From positions 62,001 to 126,000 of the forward strand of contig DASXUQ010000019.1 in NCBI GenBank assembly GCA_036504735.1: DNA of 64,000 bases, given 5' to 3'. Within the stretch, counting starts at the first letter, position 1. Each line of letters begins with the position of its first letter. This document shows, piece after piece, positions 8,901 to 17,400 of this stretch. This stretch comes from a bacterium (GTDB taxonomy: Bacteria; Electryoneota; RPQS01). The notes beneath the pieces were generated by a model. The model made no database searches. It saw only the letters and a list, made by a program, of their open reading frames with translations, and had not been told where the DNA came from. Made by a program: the position numbers and the translations under genes.

Positions 8901-11003
8901 ATCACGGCGCCGGTTCCCGCGTTCCTCGCGCATCCTTCCAAGACCATGCAGGCGCTCAGCGGTTCGGTCCCGGGCAAGAAGTCGATGACGCAACCGGCGG
9001 TCGCCCTGTGCGGTGCGCCCGGTTATCGCGGCATGCAGATGGGTGACATGGCCGACCGCCGGCGCACGAGCTTGCCTTATCGCGCACCCTACATGGAAGC
9101 CGCGGGAAGCGTCAATCCGGGACGCCACGGTCACTCGCTGGACGACGTGGTGCGATTCGTAATCTACCGGGACAATGCCGTGCGCGATTCGGTTGGGCCG
9201 AACGTGACTCAATATGACGACGCGACCCCGCCGCTGCAGGAGAACGTTCCGCATACCTACTGGGTCAAAGCCCGCTGGGATGACAACGCCTTGTCGGTGA
9301 ACTCGGACACGGTTACGGCGCGATGCAACATGGCGCCGGGCGCACCGACCAATGTCACGGTGACGCCGGTCGGTCTGTCTCAGATGCATGTGACGTGGAC
9401 GGATCCAACGATAAACGCCGACGGAACACCCTGCACCGATTTGGACAGCCTGCGTGTTTATCGCGACGGAACGTATATCGGACACGTCCTGCATGGTGTA
9501 CAGACCTACACCGATACTCCGCCTGATCCCATGATGATCTACTCATGGACGGTCAAGGCGATTGACGAAGTACCCAATGAAGGAGCCGGCGCGAGCGCCA
9601 GCGGTTCGGTGGTCAGCCCGTGGCATACGGTGGAACTGCAGTGGGTGGACATCACCACGAACGGCACCGTGGCCGCGCAGAGTGACGACATCGTGACCGG
9701 TCCGTACGATCTGGGATTCAATTTCCCCTATTACGGCCAGACCTACACATCGGTGATGGTGGGTTCCAATGGCTACATCACCTTCGGTGACCAAACGGTG
9801 ACGCTCGGGGCTCCGTGCCCGCCCAATGTCGGCGTGCCCAACGGTGTGGTGTTTGCTTTTGCAGCGGATCTTTGGCCGACCGCAGGCCAGTGCAAGTACT
9901 ATGCGGACGCCGCCAACCAACGGTTCATCGTGAGTTGGGACCATTGCCCGCCGTGCTGTTCCGACAACAGTCCGTACCGTACTTTCCAGATTATTCTCGA
10001 TTCGAACGGTGGCGTCACGCTGCAATATGGTCAGATGGATAACAACAGCGGCGTGGTGGGTTTGGAAAACGCGGATGGATCCGATGGTGTCAGCCTGTGG
10101 TGCAATAATACCGGGCCGTTTACGCCGGGCAATAATGCCGTTCAGTTCTGGGGCGGTCCGCGCCAGGCGATTGACGGCACGATCCGCCATCTGGGCGGTT
10201 CCAATCCGTTCCTCGAAAATGCCCACGTGTGGGTGACCGGTTTGCCCGATACGATGCTGACCGATGCCAATGGCCATTATCAGATGCCGGTGGATCCGGG
10301 CACGTACACGGTGCATTTCCAGCACGCGACGCATTGTGATTCGGTGCGGGCTAACGTGGTGGTGGAACCCAATGTGAACTCTACCATCAATATGTCGCTG
10401 CGTTCGCCGAATGCCACGCTCTCGGCCAGTTCGCTGACGTTTGTGGTGCGCCGCTTCCAGACGGTCCCGCAATCGTTCACGATCACAAATACTGCGGGCA
10501 ACTGTCCGTTGAGCTATGAGGTACTCGATAGCGTGGCATGGCTGACGAGCGATCCGGCAAGTGGCACGGTGAATCCGAATGAGACAACCACCATTACGGT
10601 CACTGCCGCTCCGGGAACCTTGCAGCCGAACGAGTACCACACCACCATGCGGGTGCTGTGCAACGCGCCGGGCAGTCCGTTCCTGCTTCAGGTGGATATG
10701 AACGTGCTGTCGGTGGACCAGATCCCCGGCCTGCTGCCGACGGAGTTTGCCCTGCACGCCAACTATCCGAATCCCTTCAACCCGACGACGCTGCTGCCCT
10801 TCGACGTGCCGCAGAACAGTCAGGTGGCTATCATCGTCTACAATGTGATGGGGCAGGAAGTGGCCACGCTGGTCAACGGCAAGTACGCCGCGGGCCGCTA
10901 TCAGGTCAGCTTCGATGCCGGAAACCTTCCCTCGGGTCTTTACCTTGTGAAGATGACCGCCGGAAACTACACCGCCATGAACAAGATGATGATGCTGAAG
11001 TAA
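5979..11003 (+). CDS. Giant multidomain secreted protein with type IX (Por) C-terminal sorting domain
   Basis: A 1674-aa surface or secreted protein. A signal peptide (LALLTLAGAVVVMGA) is followed by a nidogen-like beta domain (FNFPFYGQTYS, about residues 90-310), a fibronectin-III domain (about 315-405), a MAM/jelly-roll-like domain (SQDFEIDNGAW to YIDDMMIWG, about 410-580) and a carboxypeptidase-regulatory-like fold (about 585-660). More FnIII domains flank a charged, low-complexity linker near residues 965-1050. A second copy of the nidogen-like domain (FNFPYYGQTYTSVMVGSNGYI) lies at about 1215-1390, followed by another regulatory-like fold, a BACON-like domain (about 1470-1580) and the C-terminal sorting domain (NYPNPFNP, then VYNVMGQEVATL and LPSGLYLVKM). 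That tail is known to target proteins to the type IX secretion system. ATG 5979 has RBS GAGGAG six bases upstream. No enzyme active site was recognised; adhesion or sheath formation is a guess. Confidence 0.85.
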   Translation: MRRLVKVWVWALALLTLAGAVVVMGATGSRSVTHQTETGRPVNPALSEAFARMQEKVHRGIPLNDQDKQLTAEMMAATSGRESRRPLDNQGGPDAFGYMFVDNQGGDTATYSWIELRGDDNATWLNAADFTSVDDGMTNAPVEIGFNFPFYGQTYSQCSFGTNGDVQFATSYAYEYTQCLPRMQSGAMVTAFATDLHLLNGGIPTGDGVVGYKNFGTYFVVEWDSVGFYNTGICPNGSLKFQAILYNSGRIKFQYNQLIVPTGCFGTYAPNIGIQQNGTTGTSLVYACGQAGIFPVDGQATWFVLPNGVPRPVTNLQSAVNGHDVTLTWVDPTQDTNGNPMAVDSVQIWMGAPGQGTRVGVVSPGVQTFVHSNAPDGNLVYYVRAANEGWFSPSVTANAMVGTPTYSQDFEIDNGAWVADNGWAWGTPTFAQAPAPHSGTNVWGTVLDGPVPANACYHLDLDLGLEVISPAATLEFWGWWSMYPANGYDACHFEVSVDGGTTWELITPVDGYTGMIWNNQTCIPNQNAWSNTSNGWRHIVLPIGAYLGQTPMYRFTFGSVSWSSTYAGFYIDDMMIWGLHPAQQANIAGTITLNGGTGNVTQALVATDGLGSPTAHPAANGTYTLTNAQVGHRRIVASLAGYVPDTLLVLLDSTGYTGANITLRRVAPPAPTGLTGTVRTTARIDSLHWDVSPDVLVDGYKLYRRPDGTPTWQYRRTVTGRATQWVLDTLETEGVYQYVITAIDNDVTDPPVESDYSNTITKAFGHQPPALLTANGNFDNRIHLSWVAPGAPLEREVYYDNGVNSPAVFDIRWLGQVSFGYFVSHFQTNNGPATITRIKIYYTHNATLGDPIEVAVFADTGDGTPTFTPLGLISTQQEEPFDSFRTFIVDPPVTIPSGSFFVGTRQVTANGICIGGDQVDPMINNTFFCAPDVFSWYTFEWEGLMAIPMIRALVVGDIGDGLASETELAPSPSRITAPVPAFLAHPSKTMQALSGSVPGKKSMTQPAVALCGAPGYRGMQMGDMADRRRTSLPYRAPYMEAAGSVNPGRHGHSLDDVVRFVIYRDNAVRDSVGPNVTQYDDATPPLQENVPHTYWVKARWDDNALSVNSDTVTARCNMAPGAPTNVTVTPVGLSQMHVTWTDPTINADGTPCTDLDSLRVYRDGTYIGHVLHGVQTYTDTPPDPMMIYSWTVKAIDEVPNEGAGASASGSVVSPWHTVELQWVDITTNGTVAAQSDDIVTGPYDLGFNFPYYGQTYTSVMVGSNGYITFGDQTVTLGAPCPPNVGVPNGVVFAFAADLWPTAGQCKYYADAANQRFIVSWDHCPPCCSDNSPYRTFQIILDSNGGVTLQYGQMDNNSGVVGLENADGSDGVSLWCNNTGPFTPGNNAVQFWGGPRQAIDGTIRHLGGSNPFLENAHVWVTGLPDTMLTDANGHYQMPVDPGTYTVHFQHATHCDSVRANVVVEPNVNSTINMSLRSPNATLSASSLTFVVRRFQTVPQSFTITNTAGNCPLSYEVLDSVAWLTSDPASGTVNPNETTTITVTAAPGTLQPNEYHTTMRVLCNAPGSPFLLQVDMNVLSVDQIPGLLPTEFALHANYPNPFNPTTLLPFDVPQNSQVAIIVYNVMGQEVATLVNGKYAAGRYQVSFDAGNLPSGLYLVKMTAGNYTAMNKMMMLK

Positions 11004-11018
11004 GAACGCTACCCCCAT

Positions 11019-11056
11019 CTAACTTCCCCCACCCAGTGGGGGAAGGACTGGGTTAG
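11019..11056. repeat. Small palindromic intergenic repeat
   Basis: The nested palindrome has an inner stem CTTCCCCCAC (11023-11032) and GTGGGGGAAG (11036-11045) with a 3-base loop, enclosed by CTAAC (11019-11023) and GTTAG (11052-11056). It sits just ahead of the terminator. It has the look of a REP-like dispersed element, but only this copy is present in the window. Confidence 0.5.
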
Positions 11057-11081
11057 TAGTGTAGGTGAAGGAAGACGAAAA

Positions 11082-11121
11082 AGAAGAGGGCGATCCACGA
11101 GGGTCGCCCTCTTCTTTTTTT
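11082..11121 (+). terminator. Intrinsic terminator after the giant secreted protein
   Basis: A 12-bp perfect stem, AGAAGAGGGCGA (11082-11093) with TCGCCCTCTTCT (11104-11115), is followed by seven T (11115-11121). Confidence 0.9.
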
Positions 11122-11241
11122 AGTTTTGGAAAGGAGGTACGGAACCGAATGCTTACCTTTCGAGTCTTATAGGGGCTGTTGATATGCATCGCTAATCCTC
11201 CGGCAAATACGGCATAATTAAGTCACATAGAGTAGTAGCCC

Positions 11242-12441
11242 GTGTTAATCGGCATCTTAAAAGAAACCGCTATCCATGAGCGCCGGGTGAGCATCGTGCC
11301 CGACGGAGCCGCTGCGCTGATTGCGAAGGGAATAGAGGTTGTTATCGAATCCGGCGCGGGGGAAAGTGCGTACTACCCCGACCGGGCTTATCAGGACAAA
11401 GGCGCACGTATCGCCGCCACTCGGGAAACGGTGCTGGCGGCGGATGTGCTGGCCACGGTAAATTTGCCGGGAGTGCCACTTGCAGATCGGCGCGCAATTA
11501 TTGAACGGCTTCACCCGCAGCAGATTATGATGGGGCTCTTGAATCCGCTGGGTGATCCAAAGCTGATGGATGCACTGGCGGCGCGCAACGTCACCGCCTT
11601 TGCCCTTGAACTGGTGCCACGGATTACGCGCGCACAGAGTATGGATGCGCTCTCGTCGATGGCTACGGTAGCCGGATATTCGGCGGTGCTGATTGCCGCG
11701 CGGACTCTGCCGCGATTCTTCCCGATGCTGATGACCGCCGCGGGCACGGTGACTCCGGCGCGGGTGTTCGTCATCGGCGCGGGCGTCGCCGGATTGCAGG
11801 CGATTGCCACGGCACGGCGGCTGGGCGCGGTCGTACATGCCTATGACGTGCGGCCTGCCGTCAAGCAGGAAGTGCAAAGCCTCGGCGCGAAGTTCGTCGA
11901 ACTGGACCTGGAAACGCGCGCCGCGGCGGACAGCGGCGGCTATGCCCGTGCGATGGATGAACGTTTCTATGCCAGACAGCGGGAACTGATGAGCCGAGTA
12001 TTGGCCCATAGCGACGTAGTGATCTCCACGGCGGCTGTTCCGGGAAAGAAGGCTCCGGTGCTGATCACGCGGCAGATGGTGAGCCTTATGCCGCCGGGTT
12101 CGGTGATTGTGGATCTGGCCGCGGAGCAGGGCGGCAACTGCGAAGCTACGAAGCCGGGGGGCACGGTCGTCGAGCGGGACGTGACGATTCTTGGGCCGCA
12201 GAATCTGCCCTCTTCCCTTCCCTACCACGCCAGCCAGATGTACTCGAAGAACATCACGTCCTTTCTGCTGTATGTACAGAAGGAACTGCCTGAGGAAGGC
12301 ACTGGCGAGCGTCTGGTCTTGGCGGAGGATGAGATTATCCACGACACACTGGTGATGCACGGCGGTCGGATAGTGAACGCGAGAGTCCGCGAGGCGTTGG
12401 GCAATTCCGCCCTGCCTGCAGAAGAAAGGCAAACGGTGTAA
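11242..12441 (+). CDS. pntAA: NAD(P) transhydrogenase subunit alpha, part 1 (NAD(H)-binding)
   Basis: A 399-aa soluble dI component of proton-translocating transhydrogenase, which binds NAD(H) and passes hydride to NADP+ using the proton gradient. Family features seen are the N-terminal IGILKET...ERRVSIVPD, the nucleotide-binding FVIGAGVAGLQAIATARRLGA (about residues 175-195), the RQRELMSRVLAHSDVVI region and PGSVIVDLAAEQGGN. The start is GTG 11242. The stop overlaps the next ATG by one base (12441). The split alpha subunit (two genes rather than one) is the arrangement common in alphaproteobacteria and many deeper lineages. Expected to supply NADPH. Confidence 0.95.
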   Translation: MLIGILKETAIHERRVSIVPDGAAALIAKGIEVVIESGAGESAYYPDRAYQDKGARIAATRETVLAADVLATVNLPGVPLADRRAIIERLHPQQIMMGLLNPLGDPKLMDALAARNVTAFALELVPRITRAQSMDALSSMATVAGYSAVLIAARTLPRFFPMLMTAAGTVTPARVFVIGAGVAGLQAIATARRLGAVVHAYDVRPAVKQEVQSLGAKFVELDLETRAAADSGGYARAMDERFYARQRELMSRVLAHSDVVISTAAVPGKKAPVLITRQMVSLMPPGSVIVDLAAEQGGNCEATKPGGTVVERDVTILGPQNLPSSLPYHASQMYSKNITSFLLYVQKELPEEGTGERLVLAEDEIIHDTLVMHGGRIVNARVREALGNSALPAEERQTV

Positions 12442-12728
12442 TGGAAACTCTGGTTACGGCGATTACGGTGTTTGTACTCGCGACGTTTGTAGGTTTTGAA
12501 ATCATCCACCGGGTACCGCCACTGCTGCATACGCCACTGGTCTCGGGCACGAATGCGATTTCCGGCATCACTGTCGTCGGAGCAATCGTGACGGCGGGGA
12601 CAGGACACGACACGATCACGGCGGTTCTGGGGTTTGTGGCCGTGGCTTTCGCGACGATTAATGTGGTCGGTGGGTACGTGGTGACGCACCGCATGCTGAA
12701 ATCCTTCAAGAAGAGCCGTGAACGGTGA
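12441..12728 (+). CDS. pntAB: NAD(P) transhydrogenase subunit alpha, part 2 (membrane)
   Basis: A 95-aa membrane subunit with about three transmembrane helices (VTAITVFVLATFVGFEII; SGTNAISGITVVGAIVTAG; FVAVAFATINVVGGYVV). It forms part of the proton channel (dII) together with the N-terminal half of PntB. The sequence HTPLVSGTNAISG is characteristic of the family. It overlaps the upstream gene by one base and the downstream GTG start by four (GTGA), so all three genes should be co-translated. Confidence 0.93.
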   Translation: METLVTAITVFVLATFVGFEIIHRVPPLLHTPLVSGTNAISGITVVGAIVTAGTGHDTITAVLGFVAVAFATINVVGGYVVTHRMLKSFKKSRER

Positions 12729-14116
12729 ATCTCAGTATTGTCAACTTCGCCTACCTGGTGTCCGCCGTACTCTTTATCCTCGGACTGAAGATGATGGCGC
12801 ATCCCAGCACAGCGGCGCGTGGAAACCTCTACAGCGCCGTGGGCATGCTCATCGCCATTGTGTTTACCCTGTGGGGCTGGGAGATCCTCAGTTATGAGCT
12901 GATCCTGATTGGAATTCTGATCGGGTCCACCATCGGGGTCGTCCTTGCGCTGCGGATCAAGATGACGGCGATGCCGCAGATGGTCGCGTTCCTGCACGGT
13001 TTTGGCGGTGCGGCGTCCACACTTGTGGCCGGAAGCGAACTGATTCGGACACAAGGCGATCCGGTGGCGCTCAGTAATCAATTTACCATATCTGTCGCGG
13101 CTACCGGTCTGATCGGCACGGTAACGTTCTGGGGCAGCCTTGTGGCTTTCGGGAAACTCCAGGAGTTTGTTCTGCGAGGCGATCCCATTCACTTCCCCGG
13201 GCAACAGCCGCTGAATGTGGCCTTGCTGATGGTATGCGTCGCCATTGGCGCCATGCTCGTTCTGAATCCTCAGCCCAATCTGTATTGGCTGCTGGTAGCC
13301 GTGGCCTCCGTGCTGGGGATCCTCGTGGTGCTTCCGGTGGGGGGCGCGGATATGCCCGTTGCCATCTGCGTCTTGAACTCTTCGTCCGGTCTGGCAGGCT
13401 GCGCCACTGGTTTTGCGATCCACAACAATGCCTTGATTATATCGGGAGCGCTGGTGGGCTCATCCGGCATGATCCTGGCGGACATCATGTGCAAGGCGAT
13501 GAACCGCTCTCTGATAAGCGTGCTGTTGGGGACTTTGGGGCCAACGGCAGGATCCCCCACGGCGGATGCGGTGTATGACGGGAAGATCAAGAGCGCTTCC
13601 CCCGACGAGATCGCCATGCTCTTCGAAGCGGCGCAGCGCGTGGTGATTGTCCCCGGCTACGGTATGGCCGTCTCGCAGGCACAGCATGCGGTGAAGGAAC
13701 TCGAGCAATTGCTCGAATCCCACGGCGTAGAGGTGGAGTACGCGATTCATCCCGTGGCCGGAAGAATGCCCGGCCACATGAACGTGCTGCTGGCGGAAGC
13801 GAATGTTCCCTATGACAAGCTGCGTGAGATGGACGATATCAATCCCACGATGGGAACGGCGGACATCGCGCTGATTATCGGAGCCAACGATGTGGTCAAT
13901 CCCATGGCGCGCACCGATCCGAAAAGCGTGATCGGCGGAATGCCGATTATCGACGCGGATAAGGCACACACGGTGGTGGTAATTAAGCGCAGTCTCAGCC
14001 CGGGCTTCGCTGGGATTCCCAATCCGCTGTTTGCCGCACCGAATACGCTGATGTTTTTCGCCGACGGCAAGAAGGCTATTTCCGATCTGATTCACGCCAT
14101 CAAGGAAAGCCAATAG
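12725..14116 (+). CDS. pntB: NAD(P) transhydrogenase subunit beta
   Basis: A 463-aa membrane protein. Residues 1 to about 265 carry some eight to nine transmembrane helices of the proton channel. Residues about 290-463 form the NADP(H)-binding dIII domain, with GYGMAVSQAQHAVKEL, HPVAGRMPGHMNVLLAEA, GANDVVNPMA and KRSLSPGFAGIPN all recognisable. The GTG start overlaps the pntAB stop (GTGA). Together with pntAA and pntAB it completes the enzyme. The operon is closed by a strong terminator 33 bases downstream. Confidence 0.95.
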   Translation: MNLSIVNFAYLVSAVLFILGLKMMAHPSTAARGNLYSAVGMLIAIVFTLWGWEILSYELILIGILIGSTIGVVLALRIKMTAMPQMVAFLHGFGGAASTLVAGSELIRTQGDPVALSNQFTISVAATGLIGTVTFWGSLVAFGKLQEFVLRGDPIHFPGQQPLNVALLMVCVAIGAMLVLNPQPNLYWLLVAVASVLGILVVLPVGGADMPVAICVLNSSSGLAGCATGFAIHNNALIISGALVGSSGMILADIMCKAMNRSLISVLLGTLGPTAGSPTADAVYDGKIKSASPDEIAMLFEAAQRVVIVPGYGMAVSQAQHAVKELEQLLESHGVEVEYAIHPVAGRMPGHMNVLLAEANVPYDKLREMDDINPTMGTADIALIIGANDVVNPMARTDPKSVIGGMPIIDADKAHTVVVIKRSLSPGFAGIPNPLFAAPNTLMFFADGKKAISDLIHAIKESQ

Positions 14117-14149
14117 GCATCCTCTGACGTTCTGCAAGCGAGTGCAGTG

Positions 14150-14186
14150 AAACCCTGACACACATAGTGTGGTCAGGGTTTTTCTT
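14150..14186 (+). terminator. Intrinsic terminator of the pnt operon
   Basis: AAACCCTGAC (14150-14159) pairs with GTCAGGGTTT (14172-14181). An inner ACAC/GTGT helix extends the stem, and TTTCTTT follows. Confidence 0.9.
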
Positions 14187-14457
14187 TAGGGCAGATCGGA
14201 ATCTTTGCCGGCAGACCCCTTTGGCGCGAGGGCGATTACCTCTTTGGAAGTCCGCTAACGCAGGATCATTTAGAGAAACAGCTTTTCCGGATTTGAACAC
14301 GCTGTTTTTACTATGTTATGCAATCTTATCTATAATTTTATGTTTATTAAGGCATTATTAAGAAGCACCTTGCTTTTCGCCGAAGGCACATTAAATTGAT
14401 ATTGTAGATATGCAAGTCGACAAGTCGTGACTGGAGTTCAATCGAAAGGGACCCTCT
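14187..14457. other. A+T-rich intergenic region upstream of the cysteine-rich repeat protein
   Basis: There is no coding signal here. The stretch from about 14300 to 14410 is unusually A+T-rich for this window and should hold the promoter of the next gene. The best -35/-10 pair I can find (TTGCTT at 14370, TAAATT at 14392, 16-base spacing) is weak. Confidence 0.4.
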
Positions 14458-17400
14458 ATGCAAAGATCTTTAGTTGTTTTGCTACTGGGAGCGTTGAGCT
14501 TGCAGCTTAGTTTTGCCACACCGTCTCAGAGCCAGAGTGCTGGCGACAATGAAACGCAACGATTACAGGCGCAGATTACTTCTCTGCGTCAGCAAATGCA
14601 GATCGCATCATCTGCCTGCCGCGGCGAACAGGTCATCCGGGAATTGCAGAGCCGGATTGACAGGCTGACCGCGCAATGGACGGCAGCACGCGGACGCGGT
14701 GGCGAAGGGCTCGATCAGGGCGGTCAAACGTGCACCGATGCGCGTGTGATCAGTGTCATTCCATTCTGCGACACCGGTTCAACCACCACCGCTCTCAACG
14801 TGTTCTCGCCGCCATCGTCCTGCGGTGGCAGCAACGCTCCGGACGCAGTCTACAGTTACACGCCGGAGGCTACTACGTCGGCGTCGGTGTCCCTGTGCGG
14901 CTCGGATTTCAATACAATCCTCCATATCTGGAACGGCTGCCCGGGGCAACCGGGATCCCAGCCCGTCGCCTGCAACGATGACGGCGCCGCCTGTCCGCCT
15001 GCGAGCTGTTTGCCCGCGGTGGATTTTCTGGCGGGCAATACCTACTACATCGTCGTCGACGGCAGCGGAACAGAGCACGGCAACTACCGCTTGAGCATTG
15101 GCGGATCGGGCACATGCCCGGTGAATCCGTGTCCCTGTCCCTGGACCTGTCCGCCGAATGCGCTGCTCGAGCCGGAGCCTTGCCCCAACACCGGTCCGGA
15201 CGTCAATGCCGGATGCCATGGCTATCCGGTGCTGTTCACACCGATCTCCTGCGGACAGACCTACTGCGGTACCGCGCCGTGGACGCCCTCGCGGCAGGAC
15301 TTCGACGCCTATTCCGTGACATTGACGCAGCGCGACAGTTTACGCTGGTGCGTGTATTCCAAATTCGCGCCGAGCATCAGCGTCTACCAGTATTTCGCCG
15401 CCGGTTGAAGCCCCACACTGATCCAGACCGTAGGTCTGGCTTGTGACACGACCTGCGTCGCCGGTTGCTTCGACGCCGGTACGTATTACATTTTGATTAC
15501 CCCCTCCGGCCCTGCGGCCGGTGTGCCCTGCAGCGACGCGAACTACAGCGTCTCCCTGCAATGCCAGCCTTGCCTTCCCTGCCCCGAGTGTCCACCGACC
15601 GCCATTCGCGAAAACGAACCCTGCCCCAACTATCCGGACAACTTCAATAGTGGCTGCGCCAGCGACGGTTCGGTACACGTGACGCCGATCCAGTGCAACG
15701 AGGATATCTGCGGCACGCTCTGGACCGTAGCTGCACAGAGCGCCTACGACCGGGATGTGTACCAGATTACGACTACAGCGTACGACAGCATCACATGGAA
15801 TGTGGTGTCGAACGTGATGACCGAGGTGCAGATTCTGGAACCGCTGGGGTGCTCCGGAGTGATTACCCACGCGCAGTTGTATACGGCCAAGTGTGTCCCG
15901 CTGTTTGTCGGCAAGTGCCTGCCGCCGGGAACATACTGGCTGACGGTATCCACACTACAGCAGATTAACGTCCCGTGCGAACCCTATACGGCCAGCGTGC
16001 GCTGCATTCCCTGTCAGCCGGCGTGTGCGATCTGCCCGCCAACGGCGATCCACGAGAATGAACCGTGTCCCGGGTACAATTTGAATTTCAACGACGGCTG
16101 CAATCATTCGCCGGTGCATGTGTCGCACATTGCCTGCGGAGACACCATTTGCGGCACGTCCAATTTCTATGATCTCCCCGATCCTGATTTCTTTGAATTC
16201 ACCATCACACAGCGGGATACCGTCCGCTGGTGCGTGACGGCGATGTTCGATGTGGCCGCGGCGATCTACACGCCCGATCCGGTTTGCGCCAACATGATCA
16301 GCCATGCCAGCGGAAATGCCCCGCCGTGTACGCCGCTCTGCGTGGCGGCTTGTCTTCCGCCGGGCACCTACTGGGCGGTTGTGCGGCCAACCGTTTCCAT
16401 GGGAAGTCCGGTCTGTCAGCCCTATGTAGCATCCTTGCACTGCGCTCCGTGTCCATCGGGCAATGTGTGCAATTATGCCAGCTTCGACTTTGATCCGACC
16501 AATGACAGTTGCCGGTACAACAACATTCAGCTTTCTTGCGGCGACACTGTCTGTGGCAACATCATCACACCGAACGACCGCGACTGGTATGTGCTCGACA
16601 TTCCCAATGGCACACCCTGCTCGCAGGTTACCATAAACGTCTTCGGGAATGATACGCCCGGCATGTTCCCCTATGGGCAAGGACTCGATCCGGGGGTTGG
16701 CCTGTACAGCGGCGACTGCATCACGCAGTTTGGAGTGGACAATAATGGCGGCGTGGGCAATGACGCCCAACTGGTGTCGGCCTGTCTGCGTCCCGGAATG
16801 TACCATATTCAGGTCGGAGGCTTTGGAGGAACACATGGGCCGTACATTCTTGCGCTGACCTGCACGCCGTGTCCGTGTCCTCCGCCTTGCCCGTATCCTG
16901 ATCGCGAGTCGGAGCCGTTGAATAACACCTGCCACTCGGGTAACCCGCAGCTCTCGTGCCCGGATACCGTGTGCGGTGACATTCACCAGAGCAATGGCGT
17001 GGCAGATGTGGACTGGTACAACCTGACCATTCCCTCCCCGGGATGCACCCGGGTGACCATTAATGTGTTCGGCAACGACACCCCGGGACAGTACCCGTAT
17101 TTGCAGGGGCTGAATCCGGCAGTGGCGCTGTTCGACGCGAGCTGCGGCATACAACTGGCCTTCGATGACTCCTCCGGCGTGGGCAACGATGCCCGGCTGG
17201 TGTCGGCCTGCCTGAATCCGGGCGTGTACAACATCCGGGTCACCGGCGTCGGCACCGAAGGACCGTATGTGTTGGCCACATCGTGTGCGCCATGCATCTG
17301 TCCCAATATCTGCCCGTTCCCCAATCTGGACTTCGATCCGGCCAATGATGTGTGCGCTCAGGCCAACGTCACGTTAGCCTGTGGCGATACGCTCTGCGGC

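Noticed and set aside
15955-17154. Minus-strand ORF of 399 aa
   Set aside because: Antisense shadow of the cysteine-rich repeats; no RBS and no recognisable fold.
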